Source: Ovis canadensis
Lineage: Eukaryota; Chordata; Mammalia; Artiodactyla; Bovidae
DNA length: 64,000 nucleotides
Reading direction: 5' to 3'
Assembly (NCBI RefSeq): GCF_042477335.2
Contig: NC_091256.1
Location: forward strand, 43,851,001 to 43,915,000
The notes under the pieces: model-generated
The model's input: only the letters and a program-made list of their open reading frames with translations
What the model was told of the DNA's origin: nothing
Database searches by the model: none
Part shown: positions 24,026 to 36,059 of the stretch, piece after piece
Layout: every line of letters begins with the position of its first letter
Numbering within the stretch: the stretch's first letter is position 1
Translations under genes and position numbers: made by a program

Positions 24026-24280
24026 ATGCATAATCTTCCATCAGGATACTACCAGATGCATATTTCTTTGATGACCAGGCAAAAACTGTTACAGCTTGGC
24101 TGGAAGATTCTGATTCATCTGCTATACTCACCAGACATTGCACCTTCGGATTTCCATTTATTTCAGTCTTACAATATTATTTTAGTGGAAAAAATTTCAA
24201 TTCCCTCAAAGACTGTAAAAGGCACCTGGAACAGTTCTTTGCTCAAAAAGACAAAAAGTTTTGAGAAGACGGAATTATGA
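24026..24280 (+). pseudogene. Mariner transposase fragment (third catalytic Asp)
   Basis: Contains SLMTRQKLLQLGW, YSPDIAPSDFHLF and a worn C-terminus. The first residues are out of frame; the real homology starts near 24059. Confidence 0.88.
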
Positions 24281-24409
24281 AGTTGCCTGAAAAAAATGGC
24301 AGAAGGTAGTGGAACAAAACAGTGAACACATTGTTCAGTAAAGTTCTTGCTGAAAAATGTGTCTTTTATTTTACTTAAAAATTGAAGGAACCTTTTGGCC
24401 TATCCAATA

Positions 24410-24799
24410 TAGACAGAGTTTTGAGGTTAAATTTGGATTTTTCCTCACTAAGGAGCCAGGGAAAACTCTTAGTCAATAGTGCTAAACTAAGTTAGTTTTT
24501 AAGTACAATCCACATAACTCTTCTCTCTTTGTCAAAGTTCTGAGAATGCTCTTCTATTTCTCACACTCTTGTTGGACACCACTGCTCTGTTACTTGCTTA
24601 GGTTTGGGTCTTTATGACTCTCTGTGGGAAAGGCTTGCTATTTTTGTAACTGCTTAAAGTTCACTTATTTTAAAAATCTTTTTTGGCAGGAAAAGATAAC
24701 TACTAACTGAGGGTTAGAAATGGTTTTCTATTGCATGTAAATGTGGTCACTTTGACACCCTGGCTCATTGTTATCCACCCCCTCTGGGCCTCCTACGTA
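24410..24799. other. Intergenic DNA, nothing recognised
   Basis: No gene or clear repeat; a poly(T) run at about 24802-24818 starts the next element. Confidence 0.4.
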
Positions 24800-25125
24800 A
24801 CCTTTTTTTTTTTTTTTTCAATTTCTTTTATTTTTTCCCTTTTTATGTTTTTTAAATTTTATAAACTTGACTTATTACACCGTGTGAATTTAAGGCATAT
24901 AATGTGTTACTTTGATACATTTATATGCTGTAATATGCTCGCCCTTGTAGTAATATTTACCGCATTACATAAAGATAGTACAATATTGTTGTCTATATTC
25001 ATTACACTGTGCACTAGATCTTTAGGACTTTTCTGCAAGTTTGTACCCTTAAATAATATTTGTCTTATCCCCCCATCCTCTAACCCCTAGGAATAAACAT
25101 TTACTCTAATTTTTTTTTTTCAGGT
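24800..25125 (-). mobile_element. L1 3'UTR piece
   Basis: Poly(T) start, then on + TTATAAACTTGACTTATTAC and CAAGTTTGTACCCTTAAATA, the reverse of an old L1 3'UTR. Confidence 0.6.
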
Positions 25126-25206
25126 TTAACTTTTTTATTTCCACTGTGCTGCAGGCTCTACCATAGCATAATTCGACAACTTGAGACCTGTTTTCATGTG
25201 AAAAGT

Positions 25207-25425
25207 GTGGCTTCCTTGGTGGCTCAGATGGTAAAGAATCCACCTGCAATGCAGGAGGTTCAGGTTCAATCCCTGGATTGGAAAGATCCCTTGGAGAAAG
25301 GAATGGCTTACCCACTCCAGAATTCTTGTCTGGAAAGTCCCATGGAAAGAGGACACTGGCTAGCTATAGCTGGTGGGGCTGCAGAGAGTTAGACATGACT
25401 GAGCGACTGAACACACACACACAAG
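25207..25425 (+). mobile_element. Bov-tA SINE
   Basis: Full length, from TGTGGCTTCCTTGGTGGCTC to GACTGAGCGACTGAAC and an AC run. Confidence 0.93.
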
Positions 25426-26337
25426 GTACTTAATGAGAAGCAGACTTACCTCCTGTTCTGTTTCCCACAGCTTGGGATATTCAATTAAGAATAATTGGCA
25501 ATAGGATAATTATTTAATTTTTAATGACTTTCTTATGGTGATTTGGGTTGATAAGTAGCTTGTATATTTTAAGCAATTACCTCTTCCTATTTCTGAGGTT
25601 ATATCATCATTTGAAAACACATTGGTTGAATTGGGAAAAGTACTCAGACGTAACCAGATTCAAATGCTGAATAGATGGGTTGACAAATGAGGACACTGTT
25701 ACCAGTTTAATCCCCATATGGGCCAATTAGTTTCACATAGAGAAGAACTCTGTTCCAAAGCCACAGATTGCACCATTAACCCCAGTCAGCCGTCTCCAAA
25801 TTGTGTGTCATTGATCACGAGAGGCCCAGGTATGAGTGTCAATAGCTCAGAGCAAACCCATCATCACCTCTGAGAGCAGAGCCATTCTGTTATCTTACAT
25901 GTTCTTCACCTCACAGGTGAAGGAATATTACAGTAAGACAGAAAAGCTGAAGACCTCTCTGCTCCATTTCCCGCACTCCACAATCCTATTATAAAGGGTG
26001 AAAAATTACAACTGCATAGCTTCCATTTTGGTAAAAAATCATCATGCTTTAGAGGGAACTGGTAATAGCATTATTGATAAGCAATACAACTGGCAAGCAA
26101 CAAACAGCTTGTGGATTCACTTCACCAATGACTAACTCCATGACTAAAGGTATCTTGGAAATCCTAACATTGACCCAAACAGAGAAGAAAAGCCAAATAC
26201 ATACTTTTCTGAAAACCTTGTTACTCCTGGTTAGTTTGTAGAGTAACAAAAACGAATATCAAAAGTACAATTATATCAAATACGAAATCTATCACATGTG
26301 ACTCCTGAAACAGTCTAAAATGTAAAGGTTTGTTAAT
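25426..26337. other. Intergenic DNA, nothing recognised
   Basis: Moderately AT-rich, short frames only. Confidence 0.45.
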
Positions 26338-26472
26338 CTTGGATTTTTCTGGCAAGAATACTGAAGTGGGTGGCCATGCCTTCCTCGAGGGGATCTTCCC
26401 CACCTACGATCAAACCCATGTTTCCTGCATTGTAGGCAGATTCTTTACTGCTGAGCCACCCAGGAAACCCCT
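26338..26472 (-). mobile_element. Bov-tA SINE, 5' half
   Basis: Minus-strand piece from the BovB junction to the head (GAGCCACCCAGGAAACCCC on +). The tail half is missing. Confidence 0.85.
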
Positions 26473-27462
26473 TGTTAATCTTACTCATGCTCAAAACAAA
26501 CAAAATCTTACCTAATTTAATTCCTTGCTATGAAGAAAGTTTCAGAGCCATCCTTAACTTGGGACTAAGCCTGAAAAATTATCTCAAAAGGTAATTTGGG
26601 GTAAAATGAGGTCAAATTAAAGTAATTTTAGAATAGGCATTAATAAAAATAATGTCATCCTTACCATCACTTTGGCAAACCTATAATAGATGTTTTGATA
26701 TGTGTATCCATTTAGCATACTTATCTTTTGGTAATAGAATGCAATTAAGTTAAAGATAAAACTGATTTTAGCAAAAAGCGGATGCAGTTCTACTTTGTAA
26801 CAGCGCCAACATTCTTGGTTCTTCATGAACCTTTTGAATTAAGCCCAAAATTTAGAGGATAAAAAAACGATGATTTAAATCTAATGACTGGGAGCCTGGA
26901 TAGATATCCTTTGTGAGTCATTTCTTCTCTTAGGTAGGAACTACTTTGCAAACAGGTTTGGAGTTCATGGACATTTTCTATCCTATGTTCCACATGATGT
27001 TTATTTTTCCCATTCCTTGTCATTCTTGCTGTTCCTTACCCTGCAAAGCCACCTGAACACTAGAAAAAAAATAAAGTTTCTTTATCACCGGTTTCAGAGA
27101 GTAAAATAACTCCTTTTTCTCCTCCTGAGTTTGGATCCCAACTGAAGAATGCATACAAAAGGTAGGTATTGGAGAAGAAAACAGCAACTTTACATTAGCA
27201 CAAGTCAGAAATGTGCATTTAAGCCTGCAGACAAGTGAGCTTGCTCATAATTCACACCAGAACCAGAAAACCACAGGCTACATCGGCAGAGTAGTTCTCT
27301 GTTGGCACAAGGGGAGCAGGCATGCACCCCAAACACAAGGACCTGAGAATGGGTTAAGTGCCTGTAGGAAGTCTGGGGGGAATTCCTATGCGGGCATGAA
27401 GGAAGCAGGATTTGGCATAGTGAAGCACAGCACGACCACAATGCAGACTTCAGCTAATCCTC
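26473..27462. other. Intergenic DNA, nothing recognised
   Basis: No gene or clear repeat. Confidence 0.45.
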
Positions 27463-27463
27463 C

Positions 27464-27494
<31 letters not shown>
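27463..27494 (+). repeat. (TG)n microsatellite
   Basis: About 15 TG units followed by a G-rich stretch; likely length-variable. Confidence 0.95.
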
Positions 27495-27496
<2 letters not shown>

Positions 27497-28264
27497 GCGG
27501 GGGGCAGGGGGTGGGTAGTGCTGTGCTGCGGGAGCAGTAGAGAGATCTGGGGATATGGATGGGCCTATAGGCTTGTTCTAAATTGAGGCAAGGGGCTAGC
27601 CCTTACATCCCAGACGGTAGTCATTGGGAAGGGAGTGTGATCTAGGATAAAGCTGCTCTCAGTAGAGGACAATTCCTAGGAAGGGGACTTAATTAAGAAG
27701 TGTCAATGACCAACATTCTGAGCAGCTGGAGAAATGTCTGCTTCAGTCCTCAAAGGAGGGGTTGCAGATCTGGGCATGGTGCCACTACAGTGTTGAAGGA
27801 ACTCAATCAAATGCATGACATATACCGCCTTCTGTTCAAGGCACTAAAATGCAAGTTATGATTCAGTTTTCGTCCTACATGCATCCTACAAGTATTGCGC
27901 TTGGCCTTTCCTCCTCTATGTCATGGAGCACTGATGCCAGCAAAATTTCCCCACCTGTCTACAAAACTTTTTCTATCCATGCAAATACTTTCCATGTTCA
28001 CTCTCATCTTGGAGAAGTATCTACCTTCCATTCAAGGTAGGTACTATTATCTTTATTCACCTCCCATATCCTTTTGAAACATTCTTCAATAATCCCCTCT
28101 TTCCTTCATTTTCAATCTCTCTCTCTCAATTAGCTCTTTTTTCCTTTTCCCATTTATATTGTCTGATTTCTCTCCTTCTTAAAAAAAGGAACTCTCATCA
28201 CCCTGGATCCCCTTCTGGCTATTATTTCACTTCTCTGTCCAACTTTTTGAAAAACATGAAATGA
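27495..28264. other. Intergenic DNA, nothing recognised
   Basis: Includes a pyrimidine-rich segment around 28090-28170. No gene. Confidence 0.4.
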
Positions 28265-28450
28265 TCTGACGGATCACTGGCTTCAGTGTAAAGCAGACCT
28301 CAGTGTGAGCCCCCGTTCTGCCCCTTGCTAGGCTAGAAGAATTTCTTAATTTTGTTTTGAAATTTGTCATTTATCTCTGAATTTACTTCATCACTTGTAA
28401 TGTGGGAATGGCAATTCCTACTTAATGAAGTTGTAATGAAGGTTAAGATT
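28265..28450 (-). repeat. MIR SINE (old mammalian)
   Basis: + strand reads CTGCCCCTTGCTAGGC, CACTTGTAATGTGGGAATGG, GAAGTTGTAATGAAGGTTAA in MIR reverse order. Confidence 0.6.
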
Positions 28451-29186
28451 AGAGTACGGTAGAATAGAAATGGTGGGTGTGAATTTAATTTCCCAAATTC
28501 AAGGGTTTCTAGAACGAACTATATTTCAATTTTGGGTCTCCATTAGGGTGAGTAATTAGAAACTTCCTTTCTGCCTGGGGTTGTCAAGAAGTCCTGGAGG
28601 AAAGGCACTGGGGAGACTGGCTTCCATGGTATCAGTTCACGAGAAGAGAAAGGGCTATTGGTCTTGGCTGTACACACTGGCATCTTCTGAGATGTCAGTT
28701 ATCTCAATTGCCCTTTGCTGCTGAGCTATCCCTTAGTCCCCTCAGTGTCATTTGCTGATGTGCGGGAACTGCAGTGCTAATCTTACCTCATAGTTGAGCG
28801 TGGGGATCTCGTATGTCCTCTTAAACCTCAGAAATCCCAGTCACACAGGAATTGTGTTGCTGCCCAAGTTAAGCTGCGCACCTGGAAGCTCTGTGGGGAC
28901 TGATCGCGTACATTAATCATAGGGACGAGACAACCCCTGGCCTTTCCATCCATCTACAATCTCACAAGGAAAGAAACACAACTCCTGTCTTTGGAGTCCT
29001 GAAGACTGTCAGGTTATTTACTCATTTTCCCACTTGGGCTGGCCCTTCCCCAGAAACCCACCCATCTCCTCCTGCTAGCCTGAGGAGCATTTTAGAGGTG
29101 GCACAGTGAGTGAGGCCTTGTTCTAGGCATTGCATAGTCTCCCAAGCCTGCTGTTTAAAGCCCTAGAGTTTACATTTCTGCCGAAA
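28451..29186. other. Intergenic DNA, nothing recognised
   Basis: Somewhat more GC-rich than neighbours; no gene signal found. Confidence 0.45.
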
Positions 29187-29187
29187 G

Positions 29188-29227
<40 letters not shown>

Positions 29228-29500
29228 TTGCTGCTGCTAAGTCACTTCAGTTGTGTCCGGCTCTGTGCAACCCCATAGACAGCAGCCCACCAGGCTCCTC
29301 TGTCCCTGGGATTCTCCAGGAAAGAACACTGGAGTGGGTTGCCATTTCCCTCTCCAAGGCATGAAAGTGAAAAGTGAAAGTGAAGTCACTCAGTCGTGTC
29401 CGACTCATAGGGACCCCATGGACTGCAGCCTACCAGGCTCCTCTGTTCGTGGGATTTTCCAGGCAAGAGTACTGGAGTGGGTTGCCATTTCCTTCTCCAC
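29187..29500 (-). mobile_element. Bov-A2 SINE with expanded CTG tail
   Basis: Two Bov-A monomers on the minus strand with the GTGAAAAGTGAAAGTG linker. Its AGC tail appears on + as CTG triplets. Confidence 0.93.
29188..29238 (+). repeat. (CTG)n with TTG interruptions
   Basis: About 17 triplets, two of them TTG. It grew from the SINE tail, where most copies have three to five units. Confidence 0.92.
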
Positions 29501-29695
29501 AGAAACTAAAAAGCCAGGAAAGGATGCCTTTCCTTGTCAATCTGTTCTACCGTCTCTTTCCTGAGGCAATGATCTAGCACTGTAAATGTTGAGAAAGAGC
29601 TAGGGGAGTCATAACCCAGAAAACAAAGGTGAATATTTCAAAACAGCGTCCTGCTACACTTAAGCAAAATGCCAGAGGGGAACTTACTCAGTTCT
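29501..29695. other. Short unassigned stretch
   Basis: No gene or clear repeat. Confidence 0.4.
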
Positions 29696-29918
29696 CAGTT
29701 GTTGTTGTTGTTTAGTTGCTAAGTTGTGTCCGATTCTTTTGCAACCCCAGGGATTGTAGCCCGCTGGGCTTCTCTCTGTCCATGGAATTTTCCAGGCACA
29801 GAGCACTGGAGTGGATTGTCAGTTCCTTCTCCAGGGGATCTTCCCAACCCAGGAATTGAACCCTCACCTCCTGCACTGGCAGGCAGATTCTTTACCACTG
29901 AGCCACCAGGGAAGCCCA
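29696..29918 (-). mobile_element. Bov-tA SINE
   Basis: Full-length minus-strand copy starting with a GTT run and ending GCCACCAGGGAAGCCCA. Confidence 0.93.
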
Positions 29919-31002
29919 GCTCATAGTAGGTTTCAATAAATATTAGTATCTATTTCCACTACTCCACTATCCCCTCTTCCTCAATTGGCCATTTCCTCAT
30001 TAACTCTTTGAAGCTATCATTCCCATTATACCATGAAATTGCTTCCATAAAAATAACCAATGATGTCGCAGTTGTAAAATTCAATAGAGACTTATCAAAT
30101 TTTCTCTTTTATTTGCCCTTCCTTGACAGCATTTCCACTGGCAAATACATCTCCCTCCCCCTTGTCGAAACTTTCTCAACCTTGGCTTTTACAACTTCTG
30201 TTTCTCTCCTTACTCATTTGGCTATTTATTTTTCCCTCCGTTTTTTTTTTTTTTTTTTTTCTGCCCTCAAGAATTAGCGTTTGCCAAGGTTCACTTTTTA
30301 GGATCACACTGCTGCCTGCTGTCATTTACCCCATGCTCTGATGCAGACCCATAGCTTCAGACCAAGTCTTCTAGTCTGACCACCATATTTTCATATTCTC
30401 AAATGCCTCTAATATTAAATTAGCTAATTCCTACAGAGTGCTTAACACAATCATGTTAGCCACTGTATTTATTACCACATCTAACTGAAAGTCTGAAAAG
30501 TGTACATTAAATTTAATATTAAAAATGGTCCATTTTCTCTTCTCTCTCTCACAACCTTGCCTCTTAACAACCCTCCTCCCCAAAATAAGCACTAACAACC
30601 ATAGTGTGTACATGCTCACACACACACAAACACACACACACACACACACACACACTCCTCATCCCAGGGCCAGGAGGGCAGAATTCTGGACATCATCCTT
30701 CATTCCTCTTTTTTATACTATCCCTTTGCCCACCATCTAATCACTCTGCCCTGATGGTTCTACATCAGAAATTAATCAGGAGATTCTTCTTTCTTCTACC
30801 TCTCCAGTGCTCTTACATAAATATAGACTCACGTTTTCTCATGATTATTCTTCAAGCCCAGCTCAAATGTTTTCATGTCACTGAAATCTTCCCTGCACCA
30901 TTTTTTTCCCCCTTGGAGTTCCTGATGGTACCCTCTATTGCTTTTGTGTTCCTTTCACTGCCTGGAATGTTTCCTTCTGCCTTGTCAATTTCTGGACCTC
31001 AT
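29919..31002. other. Intergenic DNA with poly(T) and possible ancient LINE
   Basis: Pyrimidine-rich. A poly(T) run lies at about 30241-30260. Around 30110-30220 there is weak likeness to an ancient mammalian LINE. The 151-residue frame at 30604 begins in a CA repeat and is not a gene. Confidence 0.35.
30617..30655 (+). repeat. (CA)n microsatellite
   Basis: About 19 CA units with one AA interruption. Confidence 0.93.
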
Positions 31003-31140
31003 TTTATTTTACTTATTTTTTATTGTTTTGGTCAGGCTATGTGGCTTGTGGGAACTTAATTTTCTGACCAGGGATCAAACCTGGGCCTTTGGCAAAGAAA
31101 TGCAGTCCAGTCCTATCCACTGGTCTGCCAAGGAATCCCT
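31003..31140 (-). mobile_element. CHR-type SINE fragment
   Basis: + strand reads TTTTGGTCAGGCTATGTGGC, CCAGGGATCAAACCTGGGCC and CCAAGGAATCCCT, the reverse of a CHR SINE. Confidence 0.75.
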
Positions 31141-31183
31141 AACCTCATCTTAAAGCTCAATTAAAATGTCATTAACCTCTCTT

Positions 31184-31325
31184 TAGGAGAAGGCAATGGC
31201 ACCCCACTTCAGTACTCTTGCCTGGAGAATCCCATGGATGGAGGAGCCTGGTGGGCTGCAGTCCATGGGGTCGCTAGGAGTCAGACATGACTGAGCGACT
31301 TCACTTTCATTTTTCACTTTCATGC
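31184..31325 (+). mobile_element. Bov-A SINE monomer
   Basis: Starts GAGAAGGCAATGGCACCCCA and ends CACTTTCATTTTTCACTTTC. Lacks the tRNA-like head. Confidence 0.9.
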
Positions 31326-31387
31326 CTTGAACACCTATTAACCTCAATACATTTTTTTTTTTTGGTAACAGCTGATAATTTTTTATA

Positions 31388-31592
31388 CACCCCTATAGCT
31401 CGAATGGTAAAGAATCTGCCTGCTAGGCAGGAGATCAGGGTTCAGTCCCTGGGTTGGGAAGTTCCTTTGGAGAAGGGGATGGCAATCCACTCCGGTATTC
31501 TTGCCTGGAGAATTCCATGGACAGAGAAGCCTGGTGGGCTACAGTCTGTGGGGTCGCAAAGAGTTGGACACAACTGAATGGCTAACACACAT
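31388..31592 (+). mobile_element. Bov-tA SINE
   Basis: Full length, with a worn head (CCCCTATAGCTCGAATGG) and an AACACACA tail. Confidence 0.92.
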
Positions 31593-33272
31593 GTAAGTAG
31601 GAAACAGCAGATATTTATCCTACAAAGAGAATATGCTTTTCAATAGGCATTTAAAACTGAAATTTTAACTGAGAGCCCCAAATACAAAAAAAAGAGAAGT
31701 GAGATTTCAAGTTAGGTAACTATTAAGAAGAAAATAATTCAAAACCTATTTTATAACTCAGATATTCTTGTTCACTTTAAGAATATCAAATAGTTGAGAC
31801 AGAGGTGATCTGTGTATGGACTATACTGGGGAAGGTTGAACTCACCATCTCCAGTGGGGAAGGGATGGAGAATGCTTCTTCAGCTCATGCCAGAGGGGCA
31901 GCCATGGGCTTCCGTGGGATCAAGTGTAGAGCTTGGGATATGTTCGTTCCCTGCATTGAGGGGATCCATCGAAACTGGGAATCAGGTTGCCCAACTGTTT
32001 CTATGGCAGAACCACAAGGGAGAGAATGGTCAACAGGTGAGTATTTCCCAAGGCCCAGATGAAGCACCACAGGAGAGAAGGAGTGGGCTGGAGCCATCTT
32101 GAGTCTGCCTAGGAGACCTCCGCAGAGGCTGGGAGGACCCCAACAGGGAGACTTCAATAGGGCTGAAGAAACTGAAGCTGAAGAGTGAGTAGGAATAGGC
32201 AGCTAAAAGAAAAGGTGCATTGCCCACATTGTAGGGGTTGCAGTTAGAGAAGTCTGGAAGAAACTCTCCAAAGAGCCCCTGGAGAGCCAACCTGAAACAC
32301 AAACAGGTCATGGGCCGGTGATCTTCGTAGTCCTGTGCACACAGACTATGCTTGGTTTAATGCTCTTCTTTGCCCTTTTAAAATTCTTCATTCTTGTTCC
32401 ACAGTGGCGCCAGCATTTCCGTTTTGCACTGGGTCCTGCAAGTCCTAGTGGGTAGGGGGGTTATGTATGTCAGGCCAAGAGAGTGCAAAACTGGATTACA
32501 ACAGACAAGCTAGATAAGAACTGTTTTGCTCTTCACCCTGAGACTGCCTTGTGGGGTGCAAGAGGAAAACGAGATGGAGAAATAGAGAAGCAGAACTGTT
32601 TTTCCCATACAGGCTTTCAACCTAAAAAAAGGCTTGAATTCTAAATTAAATTCAGGGTTTTGATTAAAATCTAATTTTTGACTGAGAAGTATTTGCAACT
32701 GAGAGTGGCCATAGTTTTACTTAGGAACTAAAGGTGAATAGAAAAATTCTGATACTGAATTACCTCTTACCATAAAAAAAGCAAACTAGGATTATTTAAT
32801 GAAATAGTGCAAATACAGCAATTGAAGGGCTTTGTAGTGGGTATAGATTTGAATCATTCCAGTTGATCCAGAAAGTATTTTCATTAGCAGAAGTTGTGTT
32901 TTAAAATAGATGGGGAAACTTTCTGGAACAGAACTGTATTTACATGAGATAACTGAGGAAGGGGTTGAGGTGATTACCTAGGTGAAGGTTGGGAATTTAC
33001 TGTCATTATTTCACTGCTAGCTGTTGTGTTAAAAAGTTCAGTCCTCTCAAAGCAGGTTCTGAAACAGCTAAAAAGGCGCATCATCTCAGGAAGTCAAAAT
33101 TATATCCTAAAATGAGGTTGTGGGATTAAAATATGGCATTATTGGTATTACTGCATACCTTTATTTAGCTGCCATCCGAATAATAATATGTATGCTCTTG
33201 CTTTGGAATCAGAACCTGGATTCTAGGTCAATGCCCCACAAGCAGTTATTTGATTGTGGTCAATAACTTTCT
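31593..33272. other. Intergenic DNA; 31.8-32.5 kb worn repeat, 33.2 kb MIR trace
   Basis: About 31800-32470 is more GC-rich and ends with TTTGCACTGGGTCCTGCAAG, a phrase I associate with an old retroviral-type repeat; unassigned. Frames of 84-96 residues there match nothing I know. About 33190-33270 is a MIR-like piece cut by the next SINE. Confidence 0.35.
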
Positions 33273-33500
33273 GTGGGCTCTCTTGATGGCTCAGTGGGTA
33301 AAGAATCTTCCTGTAATGCAGGTGAGACAGGAGATTTGGGTTCCATCCTTGGGTCAGGAAGATCCCTGAAGGGGGAAATGGTAACCCACTTCAGTATTCC
33401 CGCCTGAAAAATACCATGGACAGAGGAGCATGGCGGGTTACAATCCATGGGGTCACAGGGAGTCAGACACGACTGAGCGACCAAGTCCACACACACACCA
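33273..33500 (+). mobile_element. Bov-tA SINE
   Basis: Full length with an ACACACACAC tail; it interrupts a MIR-like stretch. Confidence 0.92.
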
Positions 33501-34370
33501 TGACACATATACAAAAAATTAAAAACTTTGTGTTCAGACCCAAGGGTTCTTAAATATAAGTATTAGGTTGCTAACAGACTTAGCTGTCTAAGAGAGAGCA
33601 TGATAATATCAATGCAAAAATTTTCATTCACCCTCTAGTAACATAGTAGGGAAAAAAAGTCTGCTAATAAAACAAGGGGGAGGTTTCCAGAGAACTTTGA
33701 GTATCCCCTTTGCACGTGGCATCAGATTAGTGACATACTTAACCCTCGGGTATTCTCGTGTGTTACTAATCTAGCCCCATGTCTTATAAAGACAGTATCT
33801 GTGAAAAAGAGAAAAGACAATTAGTATTGATAACTATTGTAACTTACTCTTCTGCTACTTATACCTGGACTTAAACTATGCTCTTCTGAAAATTGCTCTA
33901 TTATCATCTAGGATATTCATTAGTTATAGTTATAGACTTAGCATGGTTATTTCAGAAACCAACTGTGGCAGAGACTGGCTGGCTGTTCATCAAACCAATT
34001 TCTTTTTCTTTATGGGCTAGACTCCTTTTCATGGGTTGCCTTGTAGTTTGCTGGCTTTGGAGTGTTCTAGCCAGCGGAATGTGAATAGAATTGAAATGCA
34101 CAAAACTTCTCTTGAGTGATCCTCCATGTTTTGCCCCTTTCAGCCAGCTTGCTGTCATGATTACGTGTTGAACATGTCATAACTCAAACATGGAAGAAAC
34201 TTTATTCTTATAAATGCTTGCCCGCCATTCTGAACTTTACGTGGATGAGAAATACATTTCTACTGTTGTATGCAGGACAGATTTTCACATTTGTTTGTTT
34301 TACCAGTTAGTGTTAACAGATATATTTATGTTTATGGTAAAGGAATTTTAGCTTGCTGATCAGTCACTAT
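33501..34370. other. Intergenic DNA with an old repeat
   Basis: About 33880-34270 has phrases (GGCAGAGACTGGCTGGCTGT, AGTGATCCTCCATG) recalled from a common old mammalian repeat, family not assigned. Confidence 0.4.
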
Positions 34371-34535
34371 GTTTTAGATACCATCTAATATTTCGTCACA
34401 TTGAATTCTCATAATACGCTGTTGAAGTAGTTGTAACCATCCTTGCACCAACGAAGAAATTAAGGCTTAGAAGAGTTCAGAAACTTGCCTGAGACCTAAA
34501 CTCTGCAGAGAGAGGATTTGAACTCAGATTTCCAA
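34371..34535 (+). repeat. MIR SINE (old mammalian)
   Basis: GAATTCTCATAATACGCTG, ACGAAGAAATTAAGGCTTAG, AAACTTGCCTGAGACC, GGATTTGAACTCAGATTTCC in MIR order; fairly complete. Confidence 0.75.
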
Positions 34536-34609
34536 GTATGCAATGTGTGTTCATGATCTTTCCAACAAGCCATCCCAAGAGAAGAGTACAGCATAAACTG
34601 CACACAGGA

Positions 34610-34720
34610 CACAGATTTATTTGTCCATCAAACATATTTTGTGCATACTGTGTGTCATGTTATATTCTAGATACTGGAGACAAGATATCTTTGTTATTAA
34701 AGCACAGAAACAGTAACTTA
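34610..34720 (+). repeat. L2 LINE fragment
   Basis: TTGTGCATACTGTGTGTCATG and ATACTGGAGACAAGATA, worn L2 3' phrases. Confidence 0.5.
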
Positions 34721-34787
34721 ACTTTTGTTACCTGATGTCCTGTAATTCTCTATGTGCCTTCTAGTTTAAGTTACTCCCAAGCAATGC

Positions 34788-34915
34788 TTGGAGGAAGGCA
34801 TGGCAATCCACTCCACTATTCTTGCCTGGAGAATCCCCATGGGCAGAGGAGCCTGGCGGGCTGCAATCCATGGGATTGCAAAGAGTCGGACAAGACTGAG
34901 CGACTAAGCACAAGC
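34788..34915 (+). mobile_element. Bov-tA SINE, 3' part
   Basis: Lacks the tRNA head; begins GGAGGAAGGCATGGCAATCC and ends GACTGAGCGACTAAGCAC. Confidence 0.9.
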
Positions 34916-35493
34916 AACGGTAGAAGTACTAACAAATAGCTCTCAGTATCTTATTTACTCATTGACAGTCAAGAAGAGTAAATATTTTTCTTAAGATATA
35001 TAAATAACTAGTATTGAGAGATGTTAGTTTTAAGAATTTCTGGCTTAGTAAAGAATGAGGGTATGTCTCTAAAATTTAGGAGGGATATTCCCATAGATAA
35101 ACATACTCCTGTTGCCCATATTATTGGAAAGTGATGACAGTGAAGAGGAGAAATCTAGAAAACAGTCTATATGGAGTACCATCATCTCACAATCAGCAGA
35201 TTCTCCAAAACTCATGATGGCACAGTCTAAGAGAAAGAACAATGCTAGTTAAATGACAGTGCTATAATCAATTCCTATGTAATAAAAGCTGACATGCTTT
35301 TATTACAGAAATGGATGAAACTACCATAGTAGAAGAACAAAACACAGAAGAAATAAAACTACAGCTTTTCAAATACATGAAGCCTAGGGTACATAATCCA
35401 TGGCAGTTTATACAATATTTACTTGTATGTTGTAATCCGGTTAAGATTTAATCCAATCTGAAGAGACTGAGAAAAAATTTGAGGCAATATGGC
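34916..35493. other. Intergenic DNA, nothing recognised
   Basis: AT-rich, no gene or clear repeat. Confidence 0.45.
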
Positions 35494-35722
35494 TAGCTTT
35501 CCTCATAGCTCAGTTGTTAAAGAATCTGCCTGCAATGCAGGAGACCTGAGTTTGATTCCTGGGTCAGGAAGGTCCCCTGGAGAAGGAACTGGCAACCCAC
35601 TGCAGTATTCTTGCCTAGAGAATCCCCATGGACAGAGGAGGCTGGCAGGCTACAGTCCACCGGGTTGCAAGAGTCGGACACAACTCAGCGACTAAACCAC
35701 TTAGCGACTAAACCACCACCAT
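35494..35722 (+). mobile_element. Bov-tA SINE with duplicated tail
   Basis: Full length. The tail phrase AGCGACTAAACCAC is present twice in tandem. Confidence 0.93.
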
Positions 35723-36059
35723 GGCTCATAAGACAAATTTGATTCTCAGAAATATGTTGACGTTAAAACTGGAAATAAAATTGCAGTTGATCAGAGATAT
35801 CTGGTAATTCAGAATATCACAAGTCTCAGAGTTAAGTATTTAACAGAGCTTTCAAAATACTCTTTTTAACACTGGTGTCATAGGGACTATTTTCTTATAA
35901 AGTGACTTGGGTTATTATAGAATAAAAATCTGACTCATTTTTGTTACTCTTAAGCAAGAAATTTTTAATGAAATCACTTTACCAGTAGGGACTGTTAGAG
36001 GTCTGATAATTACGGCAATAAATTATATACTTTTAATACACAGATAAGCTGAATAGAGA
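35723..36059. other. Intergenic DNA, nothing recognised
   Basis: AT-rich; no gene or repeat recognised. Confidence 0.45.

Larger units (their letters stand above)
23144..24407 (+). mobile_element. Mariner DNA transposon, near full length, transposase dead
   Basis: A 1,264-bp element bounded by TA dinucleotides (23142-23143, 24408-24409) with inverted ends: TTGGGTTGGCAAAAAAGTT on the left and TTGGATAGGCCAAAAGGTT read inward from the right. It resembles a mariner family of ruminants. Mariner transposases cut DNA with a DD34D Asp triad. The codon order here still shows GDEKW (Asp at 23766), HQD (Asp at 24045) and YSPDIAPSDFHLF (Asp at 24134), but the frame changes between 24047 and 24059 with a net loss of about 16 nt, and the N-terminal helix-turn-helix part (to about 23700) is broken by stops. 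It cannot make active transposase. Confidence 0.93.

Noticed and set aside
30604-31059. 151-residue + frame
   Set aside because: Starts in a CA microsatellite, has no domain, and ends in a CHR SINE.
31800-32470. GC-richer block as a possible exon or processed pseudogene
   Set aside because: No recognised protein, no poly(A) tail or target duplication found; more likely a worn repeat.
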